A stretch of 56,555 nucleotides of DNA from Candidatus Woesearchaeota archaeon (GTDB lineage Archaea; Nanobdellota; Nanobdellia; SCGC-AAA011-G17; ARS1403), in assembly GCA_018302705.1 (NCBI GenBank), contig JAGVZI010000011.1, positions 1 through 56,555 on the forward strand, in the 5' to 3' direction. The first letter of the stretch is position 1, and each line of letters opens with the position of its first letter. The notes beneath the pieces are model-generated. The model saw nothing but the letters and a program-made list of their open reading frames with translations. It was not told the DNA's origin and did not search any database. Below, in pieces: positions 1 to 9,379 of the stretch. Made by a program: the position numbers and the translations under genes.

Positions 1-53
1 CCATCTACTGAAGCATGAGTAAAGCTTAAAAACGCTTATTTCATCATTTTATT

Positions 54-234
54 TGATGAACGGCCATAGTGCCCTGGTTCCACCCGATCTCGTAATTTCA
101 GATTCTTGCGGGAATTTGGTGAGAAGTTCGATCTCGGATTAATCGTCTTCCAGATGATTACGAGTGAGTTAAGCAGGGCAACGCCTATTACTGTACTGTG
201 TTCATGCACGGGAACTTTTAGGTGCTGTTCATCA
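54..234 (+). rRNA. rrf: 5S ribosomal RNA carrying a ~60-nt insertion in the helix III/loop C region
   Basis: Helix I TGATGAAC (54-61) pairs with GTTCATCA (227-234). Helix II TGCCCTG pairs with CAGGGCA. 5S-like strings GGCCATAGTGCCCTGGTTCCACCCGATC, GAGTTAAGCAGGGCAACGCCTATTACTGTACTG and GGGAACTTTTAGGTGCTG are present. Total ~181 nt versus ~120 nt canonical. Confidence 0.82.
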
Positions 235-246
235 CTTTTTTATTAG

Positions 247-1146
247 TTATGATTTCGCTAAAATCTCTTCGTAAACATCCTTGGCAACATCCGCTCTTAT
301 CGAGAAGCCAAGGCCTTCAACGTTCGCAATCTTCCAAGTATTTATGGCAATTATTTTTTTATTTAAGTTTATCAGCGGCCCGCCAGAATTTCCTGGATTT
401 ATAGGAGCATCTGTCTGCAAATAAATATTCAGCCTATTCGGGCCTGTTCTCTGCTTGGAGCTGACAATGCCTTGAGTGACGCTAAAGCTTAATCCAAGCG
501 GGCTTCCGACGGCAATCACGCTCTCCCCGATCTTTACGTTGTCCATGTCTTCAAATTCTAAAAATGGGAAGTTTCCATTTTCAACACGCAGAACAGCAAG
601 GTCAATATCGGACTCGTATCCAATCAAGTCAGCGCGAAAAGCCTTATTGTCAACAGTGCCGATTATAATATTCTCCTCGTTGCTTTCAATTACATGATAG
701 TTTGTAACTAAATGCTGGGGAGAAACAAAGACGCCAGAGCCAAAACTATTCCCGGCCTTGACAACCACAACGCTATTAATTACGTCCTCGATTATAGAGG
801 AGAAATCCTTGCTCGCCTGAATCTGCACATTTTCCAATTCTTCAAGGCCTTCAGATAATTCTTCTATCGCCCTCTTGCTTTTTTCGCTCTCTTTCAGCAA
901 GGCGTCAATATTGCCTCCAAGGCTTTTAATCGCAGCAGCGCTTTCTTTTCTTAAATTCCCGATCTCATCATCAAGCTCTGTCTTCTGAGAATCAACCTTC
1001 CCATCCAACACTAGCAAAGAATTTTCAACGCCATCAATTTCATTGCTTAAATCTCTTTTCAAGTCATATAATAAATAGCCCTGGAAAATCAGTATAGCTA
1101 CAATTACAAGAAAGGATATGTTCAGAAAGTGCTGGTTTATTCTCAT
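247..1146 (-). CDS. Membrane-anchored trypsin-like (HtrA/DegP-type) serine protease, no PDZ domain visible
   Basis: N-terminal TM, coiled coil, then VSPQHLVTNYHVI, DIDLAVLRV and GNSGGPLINLNKKIIAINT (His/Asp/Ser triad motifs). Confidence 0.9.
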   Translation of the reverse strand: MRINQHFLNISFLVIVAILIFQGYLLYDLKRDLSNEIDGVENSLLVLDGKVDSQKTELDDEIGNLRKESAAAIKSLGGNIDALLKESEKSKRAIEELSEGLEELENVQIQASKDFSSIIEDVINSVVVVKAGNSFGSGVFVSPQHLVTNYHVIESNEENIIIGTVDNKAFRADLIGYESDIDLAVLRVENGNFPFLEFEDMDNVKIGESVIAVGSPLGLSFSVTQGIVSSKQRTGPNRLNIYLQTDAPINPGNSGGPLINLNKKIIAINTWKIANVEGLGFSIRADVAKDVYEEILAKS

Positions 1147-1191
1147 CTTGCAGTATTAAGAAAATTAATTTAAAAAGTTAATGAAAACAGA

Positions 1192-1584
1192 TTAAACAAA
1201 TTTTTCAGGGTCATCAACGCACTGCCATTCAACGCTGCCATCATTCTTATTAATTGGTGAGCAAATCTCCTCGACGCCGCAAGGCAACGGGCAGGTTTCT
1301 TCTTTCAATTCTTTTTCTTCCTCAAAAGCCTCTATCTTTGCTTCAAGCTCCTCGATTTTTTTTAAAAGGTCGCTCTTTTCTAGTATCAGCCTTTCATTCT
1401 CGCTTCTGAGCCCGGCTACTTCATCAGCCAAGCCATCAGAACTTTCGCCTGAATCTCCGGCATCACTTACAACCCTGCCAGTAACATCTTCTATACCACG
1501 ATTCTGAAAATTCAGTATAATATTAACTAATATAAGGACACTCAGCACGCTCAGCACAACTATCAATACATCTGCCTTTTTCAT
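1192..1584 (-). CDS. Hypothetical single-TM coiled-coil protein
   Basis: N-terminal hydrophobic helix, VTGRVV motif, coiled-coil Glu/Lys-rich segment, Cys-containing C-terminus. Confidence 0.7.
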   Translation of the reverse strand: MKKADVLIVVLSVLSVLILVNIILNFQNRGIEDVTGRVVSDAGDSGESSDGLADEVAGLRSENERLILEKSDLLKKIEELEAKIEAFEEEKELKEETCPLPCGVEEICSPINKNDGSVEWQCVDDPEKFV

Positions 1585-1631
1585 AATACTATAATTATAA
1601 TCTAATCTTTATAAATCTATCTTTAGAGAAT

Positions 1632-2183
1632 TTATTTTCCCTTTCTTTTTTTGATTTTCTCTCTTAATAGCAGGGAATTAGGCACTAATACAACCTCTTT
1701 ATCTCTAGTTTCTATCCGGGTTTCAGTCAGATTTATCTCGATGACTTTTCCAGAAACATCTTTGAATTCTATAAAATCCCCTGTTTCAATTATTTTTTTC
1801 TGATGTATCCAAAAGCTTGCAAAAACATTCGGCACAAAATCTTTTAGGGCTAGTATAACAAAGCTGATAATTATAATAAGGATAATGATCAAGACGATAT
1901 ATAAGAGGATAGTGCTCAAGCCAAGCTGGTTCAGCGCAACAATCACGCCGATAAACAAGACGAGGTAATAAACTCCCTTGCCAAAAATCTGCTCAATAGG
2001 CGCCCTTATCCCGAAGCTTTCTTTCAATATTTTATTTGTCTTAAGCTCGCCCAAAACCTTCGCAGCCAAATTCCCAAGAAACCTCGCTACTAAGAAGGCA
2101 ATCAGCAATACGACAATGGCAGCAATCACCCTGTTCAAATTCCCGCTTACTATAATGTCCAGCACTTGATTGGCATCAACCAT
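1632..2183 (-). CDS. Small MscS-type mechanosensitive channel-like membrane protein
   Basis: Several TM helices followed by an MscS beta-domain-like segment (ETGDFIEFKDVSGKVIEINLTETRIETRDKEVVLVPNSLL). Confidence 0.8.
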   Translation of the reverse strand: MVDANQVLDIIVSGNLNRVIAAIVVLLIAFLVARFLGNLAAKVLGELKTNKILKESFGIRAPIEQIFGKGVYYLVLFIGVIVALNQLGLSTILLYIVLIIILIIIISFVILALKDFVPNVFASFWIHQKKIIETGDFIEFKDVSGKVIEINLTETRIETRDKEVVLVPNSLLLREKIKKRKGK

Positions 2184-2266
2184 TTATAATAGCTAAAAAA
2201 ACCCGATATAAAAACTTAATTATTTACAAACCCGTTAGATATAAACATTAATAAAATTAAAACTAA

Positions 2267-2692
2267 CTAATATCTTAGCCTTCTTTTACTAAGATTAATA
2301 ATCCTGCCCCTAGAATTTGGATAGCATGTATTCCCCAATTCTGAACCACTGCCAGTGAATCCTCTCATTCTAGGAAATCTGTACAATTGTCTATCTGAGC
2401 CAACATAAACATTCGGGTGGTATCTGTTTAAACGATATAATAATGTAACGCCTGCCTTGTAATCACCACTCCGGGGGGTTACTTTAACAGGATTAGCCTT
2501 TTTTATAGGTATATCCTCTTCATTCCTCTCGATAGCCTCTTTTAGTAAATCGACCTCCTTCTCAGTAATTTGATTTCCATCTTCAGGGGGTTCCTCCATG
2601 GCTTGGCTCATCTCTCGGGCATCTCCGTTTATCCAGTCAGCCAAATCAGGATCTTCTAGTATATCATATTCCCCACTCATCAGATTTTCCAC
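2267..2692 (-). CDS. Hypothetical protein
   Basis: Uninterrupted 141-aa ORF; no recognised family. Confidence 0.5.
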   Translation of the reverse strand: MENLMSGEYDILEDPDLADWINGDAREMSQAMEEPPEDGNQITEKEVDLLKEAIERNEEDIPIKKANPVKVTPRSGDYKAGVTLLYRLNRYHPNVYVGSDRQLYRFPRMRGFTGSGSELGNTCYPNSRGRIINLSKRRLRY

Positions 2693-2894
2693 TCCTTAAT
2701 TCATCAAATGTTACCATATCATATAACCCTCGATTTTTCAGTTTATAAAACTTTCTATTTATTACTATATCAAAGTAGTAACGTAAGTTAATTTTTCAAA
2801 ACTATAAGTTGCTATAGAAACGCAGGGAGCATCGCAAAAAAATTTGAGATGGGCGCACGAAACAAATAAAAACTCTTTTTCTTAAGATATTTTC

Positions 2895-3725
2895 ATGCCC
2901 GTAAACCCTACAATACATTATCAGAAGGCAGAGCAGGAATATCTAGCAGCGGATACTCAGAATGAGCAGTTGGTGGCCTTGCAGAAAATGCTTTCTCTTT
3001 GCCCAAAACACAAAGGTTCTGAAAAGCTCCAGAAGCAAATCAAGACAAAGATAGCAAAATTAAAAGATTCAATAAAGAGATCAGCAAAGAAAGGGTCTTA
3101 TCAAAAGGTTTCGATAAAAAAAGAAGGAGCAGCTTTAATCTGCATCGTCGGAACAACGAATTCAGGGAAATCTACGCTTCTAAATAAACTGACAAATGCA
3201 AATGCAAAAGTTGCAGATTATCCATTTACAACAAAAGAGCCAGTTCAAGGCATCTTGGATTATGCAGGAATAAAATTACAAATAGTCGAGATCCCGGCAA
3301 TTGTAGAAAATTTTCAGGAGGCAGAATTAGGGCCGTCGCTGCTTGCAATAATCAAGCAGTCAGATTTGATTATATTAACCTTCAATGCGCCGGAGGAAAA
3401 AAAACTTCTAGACAAGGAGCTGGCAAACATCAATATTAAAAGAATAATCTACAATAATGAGGAAGATTTCAAGGAAAAAATCTGGAGTTCATTAGGCATA
3501 ATAAAAGTTTACACAAAGCAGCCAGGCAAGCCAAGGGATTATCCTCCAGTGGCATTAAAAAAAGGATCAACAGTCCAAAAGCTAGCAGAAATTGTGCACA
3601 AGGATTTTGTTAAAAATTTCAAGTATGCCCGGGTAACAGGGAAATCTGTTAAATTTAAAAATATGCGCTGTGGGTTAGATCATACTTTGTCAGATGAAGA
3701 CATAGTAGAATTCCACACAAAATAA
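2895..3725 (+). CDS. Obg/DRG-like GTPase homologue with C-terminal TGS domain (degenerate G motifs)
   Basis: P-loop GTTNSGKS, NAKVADYPFTTKEPVQGIL, C-terminal TGS-like VYTKQPGKPRDYPPVALKKGSTVQKLAEIVH. Confidence 0.8.
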   Translation: MPVNPTIHYQKAEQEYLAADTQNEQLVALQKMLSLCPKHKGSEKLQKQIKTKIAKLKDSIKRSAKKGSYQKVSIKKEGAALICIVGTTNSGKSTLLNKLTNANAKVADYPFTTKEPVQGILDYAGIKLQIVEIPAIVENFQEAELGPSLLAIIKQSDLIILTFNAPEEKKLLDKELANINIKRIIYNNEEDFKEKIWSSLGIIKVYTKQPGKPRDYPPVALKKGSTVQKLAEIVHKDFVKNFKYARVTGKSVKFKNMRCGLDHTLSDEDIVEFHTK

Positions 3726-3759
3726 AAAAGTTAAATCTTATTTTTATTTTTGTATGTTA

Positions 3760-3957
3760 TTATTTTAAATGTCTTAAAGCCAAGCTCCAAGGTTTTATGG
3801 AGAGGGCAATAGCCAAAATAAGCCAAAGCCATCTTCCTCCAACTAGGATATAATTGCTGATGTAACTGGCAACAAAAAGGGAAAAGAAAAATACGCCTGC
3901 TTTAATTAAAGCGATATCCCACCATTTCAAATTTTTGACAGCTTTTGCAAACCACAT
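3760..3957 (-). CDS. Small membrane protein
   Basis: 65-aa hydrophobic ORF. Confidence 0.5.
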   Translation of the reverse strand: MWFAKAVKNLKWWDIALIKAGVFFFSLFVASYISNYILVGGRWLWLILAIALSIKPWSLALRHLK

Positions 3958-3985
3958 CTTATTTTTTTATTTTTTATTCTTATAT

Positions 3986-4189
3986 TCAAAGCTTTCCCTT
4001 AAACAAGTGAATGCATATTCCCAATGCTATCAAAACCCACGGCCATAAAATTACGTTGCTGAACAAAATACCGCTATGCTGCAAAGCATAAGCCGCACCT
4101 ATTAAAATCAAAGCGACTGCGAAACTTTTGCTGGAAACACCTCCGCACCAGCACCCAATTCCATTTTTACTTCCATTTGCTTTAGCCAT
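3986..4189 (-). CDS. Small membrane protein
   Basis: 67-aa ORF with two hydrophobic segments. Confidence 0.5.
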   Translation of the reverse strand: MAKANGSKNGIGCWCGGVSSKSFAVALILIGAAYALQHSGILFSNVILWPWVLIALGICIHLFKGKL

Positions 4190-4245
4190 AAAACCACCTC
4201 TTTTTTAATTTTGATATATTCTTTTATTTATATATCTTTTTATAT

Positions 4246-4818
4246 CTATTTTGTATCTCCAAGAAAGCCTTTTCCTATCAAGTACATCTCTCTGCTCTCC
4301 TTTCTGCTCGCCTTAGGCTTGGAAATCTTAAAAAAATAAAAATATTTTCTTAATTCCCTGCAAAACTCGTCGAATTCAGCTCCCTGAAAAATCTTGCACA
4401 AAAAATTTCCTTTCGGTTTCAAAACCTGCACAGCTATTTTCCAAGCCTTTCTGCTCAAGTCAGCACTCTCCTCGGAATCAAAGAAGCCTTTTGTCTTAGG
4501 CGAGATGTCGCTCAGCACAACGTCGAATTTTCCAAGTTTTGCAACATCAATTTCATTAACGTCTTCATTAACGAATTCAAACCTGCTGTCTTTAATTTTT
4601 GCTTTTTCAATATCAATGCCCACAACTCTTCTGGCATGAAGCTTCAGGCAGACCTGCACCCAGCCGCCGGGGCTGCATCCAATGTCTAGGACATCGCTGT
4701 TTTTCCTAATTAAATTATATTTCCCATTCAGCTCAATTAGTTTGTAAGCGCTCCTCGCCAGAAAACCTTCTTTCTTTGCTTTCTTGAAATAAAAGTCTTT
4801 TCTTTTAATCATTATCAA
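4246..4818 (-). CDS. FtsJ/RlmE-like 2'-O-ribose rRNA methyltransferase
   Basis: RSAYKLIELNGKYNLI, VLDIGCSPGGWVQVCL, DVVLSDISPKTKG, FLCKIFQG. Confidence 0.92.
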   Translation of the reverse strand: MIMIKRKDFYFKKAKKEGFLARSAYKLIELNGKYNLIRKNSDVLDIGCSPGGWVQVCLKLHARRVVGIDIEKAKIKDSRFEFVNEDVNEIDVAKLGKFDVVLSDISPKTKGFFDSEESADLSRKAWKIAVQVLKPKGNFLCKIFQGAEFDEFCRELRKYFYFFKISKPKASRKESREMYLIGKGFLGDTK

Positions 4819-4835
4819 TTATCTCTAAATTTATC

Positions 4836-5066
4836 CTAATGGAGATTATGACCACTCTCCACAAAGACAACAGGGATTTCCTTAACACCTATTTTTTTCA
4901 CGGCAATTCTTCTTGCTATGTCGCCATTTTCCACGACGCCGGCAACTTTTTTATTTACTATCGCAACCCATTTGTTAGTATATCTTTGCTGCAGTTCCCC
5001 AAAATTCTGATGTGCCCATTTACTATCATCCCAGAATCTTTTAGGCAAATTTATTTTATTTTTCAT
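4836..5066 (-). CDS. Small DUF5678-like hypothetical protein
   Basis: ORF with YTNKWVAIVNKKVAGVVENGDIARRIAVKK pattern. Confidence 0.5.
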   Translation of the reverse strand: MKNKINLPKRFWDDSKWAHQNFGELQQRYTNKWVAIVNKKVAGVVENGDIARRIAVKKIGVKEIPVVFVESGHNLH

Positions 5067-5108
5067 GCAATTAACTAATTAATGCATATTTAAAAATCTT
5101 GTGACACT

Positions 5109-5354
5109 TTATTTCCTGTTCTTAACAACAAAGAAATAAATCAAAGCCCCGATAATTTTGGCAAACAGAATAACCAAAATCCAGACAATCTTCTCATTAC
5201 TGTTTTTAAAATTCCTTTTAGCGCAGTCGACAATCATCCAAACCCAAAAAGCTAAGAACAAAATGCCGATTGTTGCTCCAAACATCATAAATCCAGAAAA
5301 GGAAAGCCAGTCCTGAAAATAATAATTCATCCCGCCGAAATTCATCATAGTCAT
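5109..5354 (-). CDS. PLDc_N-type small membrane protein
   Basis: ILFLAFWVWMIVDCAKRNFKNSNEKIVWILVILFAKIIGALIYFFVV; probable internal start at 5354. Confidence 0.65.
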   Translation of the reverse strand: MTMMNFGGMNYYFQDWLSFSGFMMFGATIGILFLAFWVWMIVDCAKRNFKNSNEKIVWILVILFAKIIGALIYFFVVKNRK

Positions 5355-5403
5355 TTTGTTTATCACACAAATCTTTATATATAAAAACTTTGCCATTCAT
5401 TTT

Positions 5404-6021
5404 ATGGTAGAAAAAATAAAATGGTTTGGGCACGCATCTTTTAAAATCACGGGATGGAAAGTAATTTATATTGATCCCTGGAAGATTCAAGATGAAGATG
5501 AAGCAGACATCGTATTAATCTCCCATCCTCACTACGATCATTTTTCCCTGGAAGATCTTAAAAAAATAACTGGTCATGAAACAGACATTCTAATCACTCC
5601 AGATTGCCAGTCGAAGTTGCGCGATATTAATGGAAAAGTCACACTAGTGGAGCCCGGAAAGAAATACAGCATTAAAGATATCATAATCGAGACAACCCAT
5701 TCTTATAATATAAATAAAAGATTTCATCCGAAAGAAAATGACTGGGTTGGGTTCATAATTAACCTTAATAATCGTAAAATCTTTTATGCAGGCGACACAG
5801 ATAATGTTCCAGAAATAAAAAATCTTAAGGTTGATGTTGCTTTAATTCCCATATCCGGAACTTATGTAATGGACGCTAAAGAGGCAGCCGAATTAGTAAA
5901 TGAAATGAAGCCTAAAATAGCAATTCCCTACCATTATGGCGACATAGTCGGAACCGAGCAAGACGCATTGAAATTCAAGAAATTAGCCAAAATACCTGTC
6001 GAAATTCTTAAAAAACAATAG
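5404..6021 (+). CDS. MBL-fold metal-dependent hydrolase (UPF0173-like)
   Basis: ISHPHYDHFS metal-binding motif, GHASFKI start, IFYAGDTDNVPE. Confidence 0.88.
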   Translation: MVEKIKWFGHASFKITGWKVIYIDPWKIQDEDEADIVLISHPHYDHFSLEDLKKITGHETDILITPDCQSKLRDINGKVTLVEPGKKYSIKDIIIETTHSYNINKRFHPKENDWVGFIINLNNRKIFYAGDTDNVPEIKNLKVDVALIPISGTYVMDAKEAAELVNEMKPKIAIPYHYGDIVGTEQDALKFKKLAKIPVEILKKQ

Positions 6022-6053
6022 ATTTATATACTATTTATACTTAACTTATACCC

Positions 6054-6212
6054 ATGGTATACCAAGAGTATGAAATTTCATTCACAAAAAGGGTGTCCAA
6101 AATGGGCAGAAACCTTGTAATTAAGGTTCCGAAAGATAGGCATGATGATTTCGAGCACAAGGACTTGGTTAAAGTAATTTTGATGAAGAAAGAACAGCAG
6201 AAGCTGCACTAG
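6054..6212 (+). CDS. Small AbrB/SpoVT-like protein
   Basis: 52-aa ORF below the ORF-track cutoff: MVYQEYEISFTKRVSKMGRNLVIKVPKDRHDDFEHKDLVKVILMKKEQQKLH; SKMGRNLVIKVPK resembles a swapped-hairpin AbrB motif. TATA-like sequence upstream. Confidence 0.6.
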   Translation: MVYQEYEISFTKRVSKMGRNLVIKVPKDRHDDFEHKDLVKVILMKKEQQKLH

Positions 6213-6261
6213 CTTCATAAAAATCTAAAAGCCATTTATAGCGCCATCATCTCTAGAAAAA

Positions 6262-8859
6262 TTAAGCCTCAATCTTTTCTGTTTTTCCAATCTTAGCCAG
6301 AACAAGATTATGCATTCTTTTCAAGAACTCAATTCTGTCTTCGATTTTGAAAACATCCACATATCCCTGCAATACTAAATTAAACGCAAATGGGCTGGGT
6401 ATTTTTGTGTCAATTTCTTTTACTTTTATCTCTCCTTTTTCAACTTTCACTAAGATTTCATTGGCATGCGCTATATCCATCAGGTCTTCAAGCACCTCTC
6501 TCCTAGTCTCTTTCAAAATTGGGAAGTCATTGCTTATTCTTCTTACTGCACTGATTAACAGCATACTGCTAACCTGCTGCCTTCCAACTCTCTTTCTTTT
6601 GCCTTTATATTCTCTCAGTATCATCAAGCTTCTCCCAGCGCAGTGCCTGAATCTTCTCCTCAAGACTTCTGTCTTTTCCAAGGCAATCTCCATTATTGCA
6701 TCTAAGTCTTTGCTTTTTAATGAGTCAAATGCCCTTTTGGCCTGCATATTATCCTCGCTTGCAAGGTAAAATCCATTATCATTTATGCCGATTTCAACAT
6801 CCCTCTTCCCAAGCAATCCAACCAGGTAAGCAACAGCCCTTGACAAGACATCATTAACCCTTCTCCCATACAAGGCATGAAACACAACAAATTTTTTATT
6901 GTACGCATTATAGTGCTCGATCAAAATCTTTTTGTCATGCGGGATTTCCCTGGCGTATTGAAACATCTCGCTGAAATAGCGGTAAATTGCTTCAGCACTG
7001 TTCCTGTCAACGTATAAATACTCGTCAACGAATTTTATTATTTCTTCTTTGCTCCTTCCTTTCGCGAATTTTTCTTCCATTAATCTTCTGAATCTTCCAA
7101 TTTCAACTCCAAGGTCAAAGCTCAAAGGCAGCATCTCGGAAAACCAGCTCGGGATCGTCGGTGGCCTGTCAATGGTTGATTTTACTTGCGCAACCATTCC
7201 GCGGGCAAACTGGAACTCATATCTATCCCCTCCTAAAACGAAAACATCCCTCGATTTTAATTTCTCTAGAAACCCCTCGTCAATGTGCCCGATTACCTGC
7301 TCGCCTACTTTCACAGTAACATGAGTCTCATCAGGGATAGTTCCGATGTTCGTCATATAGATTATCCTGCTTAGCTTTCCCTTTCTTCCAATCATTCCTG
7401 TTTCCTTATCCCACCAGATCTTTGCATAAACATGCCTGTCTTCCAGGCTTGTAAATTCTCCGGATAGATAATCTAAAACAGAATCAAAATCTTTTTTGTC
7501 CAGGTTCTTATAGCAATAACTCCTCTTAATTAATTTGAATAAATTATCATAGCTTATCCTGTCAGCAATTGCAATCCCGTAAATCTGCTGCGCAAGAACA
7601 TCAAGGCAGTTTTTTGGAATATGAATTGTATCAATTTTTCTTTCTATAGCGCTTTTCAGCATGACGCTGCATTCAATCAAATCATCCCTATCTAAAACAA
7701 TTATCCTTCCTTTTGAAGTTTCATGCAATTTATGCCCGCTTCTTCCAATTCTTTGCAGGCATCTGGCAACTGATTTAGGGCTTCCAAGCAAAATAACCAA
7801 GTCAATGTATCCAATGTCAATGCCGAGCTCGAGTGAGGTGCTACAAACAACGACTTTAATCTCGCCTTTTCTTAATCTATTTTCTAAATCCAATCTTTTT
7901 TCCTTTGACAAGCTTCCGTGATGAGCCCCTATATTGTCGCTATATTTTTTTGGAAATCTCTCCTTCAAATAATGCACAACTCTTTCAGTTGCAGCCCTTG
8001 TATTGGTGAATATTAAAGCAGTCTTATGCTCCTGTACTAGGTTGTCAATAAGCTCGTACATCGCTTTTGATTGCTCTTCATAATTAGTATTAATCAAATC
8101 CTTTACAGGGCTTAGGACCTTTAAATCCATCTTTTTAATAAATTGAACATCTGCAATCTTGCAGCTTCTTTCAGAGCCAACCAGATATTTTGCAACCTCA
8201 TCTAATGGAGAAATAGTCGCGCTCAACCCAATCCTGCAAAAATCATTTTCAGTTAGCTCCTTTAGTCTTTCAATTGACAATGACAGATGCACCCCTCTTT
8301 TATTTTCAGCAATGGCATGTATTTCATCTATTATGCAGTATCTTACGTTCCTCAAGTACTCTCTGAACTTCGGGGCGGTTAGCACTATTGCTAGCGACTC
8401 AGGTGTTGTGACTAAGATATGCGGGATATTCCTGATCATTTTTGCCCTTTCACTTGCAGTTGTGTCTCCAGTTCTTAGGCCGACTCTAATGCTTAATTTT
8501 TTCCCATGTTTTTTGGCGACTTCATTAATCTCCTCAAGTGGCGTAATCAAGTTTACAAATATGTCATTAGAAAGCGCCTTTAAAGGAGAGGTATACACAC
8601 AATATATTTTATCTTCCAACCTTCCCTCTGCGTCCAAAGAAACTAATTCATTCAAGATAGCAAGAAAGGCAGTTAAAGTTTTAGTTGCTCCTGTTGGTGC
8701 ACTAACAAGAATATTATTTCCATTATGAATCTCCATCACACCATAAAGCTGCGGCAAACTAAAGTCTTTAAACTTTAAAAAAAACCACTCTTTAACAAAA
8801 GGGTGCAATATCTTTTCCACATCGTCCTTTTTTCTTGGTGTTTCTATAAACTCTATCAT
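6262..8859 (-). CDS. Lhr-like DEAD/DEAH-box ATP-dependent helicase
   Basis: SAPTGATKTLTAF, DEIHAIAENKRGVHLSLSIERL, GLSATI, VVVCSTSLELGIDIGYIDLVILLGSPKSVARCLQRIGRSGH. Confidence 0.92.
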   Translation of the reverse strand: MIEFIETPRKKDDVEKILHPFVKEWFFLKFKDFSLPQLYGVMEIHNGNNILVSAPTGATKTLTAFLAILNELVSLDAEGRLEDKIYCVYTSPLKALSNDIFVNLITPLEEINEVAKKHGKKLSIRVGLRTGDTTASERAKMIRNIPHILVTTPESLAIVLTAPKFREYLRNVRYCIIDEIHAIAENKRGVHLSLSIERLKELTENDFCRIGLSATISPLDEVAKYLVGSERSCKIADVQFIKKMDLKVLSPVKDLINTNYEEQSKAMYELIDNLVQEHKTALIFTNTRAATERVVHYLKERFPKKYSDNIGAHHGSLSKEKRLDLENRLRKGEIKVVVCSTSLELGIDIGYIDLVILLGSPKSVARCLQRIGRSGHKLHETSKGRIIVLDRDDLIECSVMLKSAIERKIDTIHIPKNCLDVLAQQIYGIAIADRISYDNLFKLIKRSYCYKNLDKKDFDSVLDYLSGEFTSLEDRHVYAKIWWDKETGMIGRKGKLSRIIYMTNIGTIPDETHVTVKVGEQVIGHIDEGFLEKLKSRDVFVLGGDRYEFQFARGMVAQVKSTIDRPPTIPSWFSEMLPLSFDLGVEIGRFRRLMEEKFAKGRSKEEIIKFVDEYLYVDRNSAEAIYRYFSEMFQYAREIPHDKKILIEHYNAYNKKFVVFHALYGRRVNDVLSRAVAYLVGLLGKRDVEIGINDNGFYLASEDNMQAKRAFDSLKSKDLDAIMEIALEKTEVLRRRFRHCAGRSLMILREYKGKRKRVGRQQVSSMLLISAVRRISNDFPILKETRREVLEDLMDIAHANEILVKVEKGEIKVKEIDTKIPSPFAFNLVLQGYVDVFKIEDRIEFLKRMHNLVLAKIGKTEKIEA

Positions 8860-8946
8860 CTTCTAGAATTTTTTTAAATAAAACAGGGATTTATCTTTAA
8901 AAGCCTTGCGTGGCTTCATGGCAAGTATGTCAAGTAAAACAGATTA

Positions 8947-9180
8947 TTAATCTTCTTTAGTGCTTCTTCTAAAAGCATAATAATCCCTATCAATTAGGGC
9001 AGCCAAGTTTCCATCTCTAGTTTCTCTAGAAAAAGCAAAATGTAATCTGCAAAAAGTAGGAGTGTAAACCAAAGATCTCCTAATTGCCTCGGTTAATCCC
9101 TTATAGGCAGCATATGCCTCACGGACTAAATCCCCGTCTAGATAAAACTCCAGCATTCTTTCATGTTTTGGCATATTCAT
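8947..9180 (-). CDS. Hypothetical protein
   Basis: 77-aa ORF with its own upstream region. Confidence 0.45.
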   Translation of the reverse strand: MNMPKHERMLEFYLDGDLVREAYAAYKGLTEAIRRSLVYTPTFCRLHFAFSRETRDGNLAALIDRDYYAFRRSTKED

Positions 9181-9379
9181 TTTTTTTCTCCTAATTAAAA
9201 ATATATTTTAGAGAACCTCTTTAGAGGAACTTTTTTAGAAAATTACTACTATATAAGCCTTTCCTTTTTGGTTTTAATATTTTATGCAAGAATAATTCTA
9301 GGCGGTTTATCCGATCGTTTGGAAGTATCTATAAAAGAACAACAACATTTAAAACCTTAATCTTCCAGCAAAGTTAATA

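Noticed and set aside
6347-8728. Several + strand ORFs (6347-6769, 7049-7324, 7661-7921, 8159-8728) antisense to the helicase
   Set aside because: Lie entirely antisense to a well-supported Lhr-like helicase; low-complexity Ser/Leu-rich translations typical of shadow ORFs.
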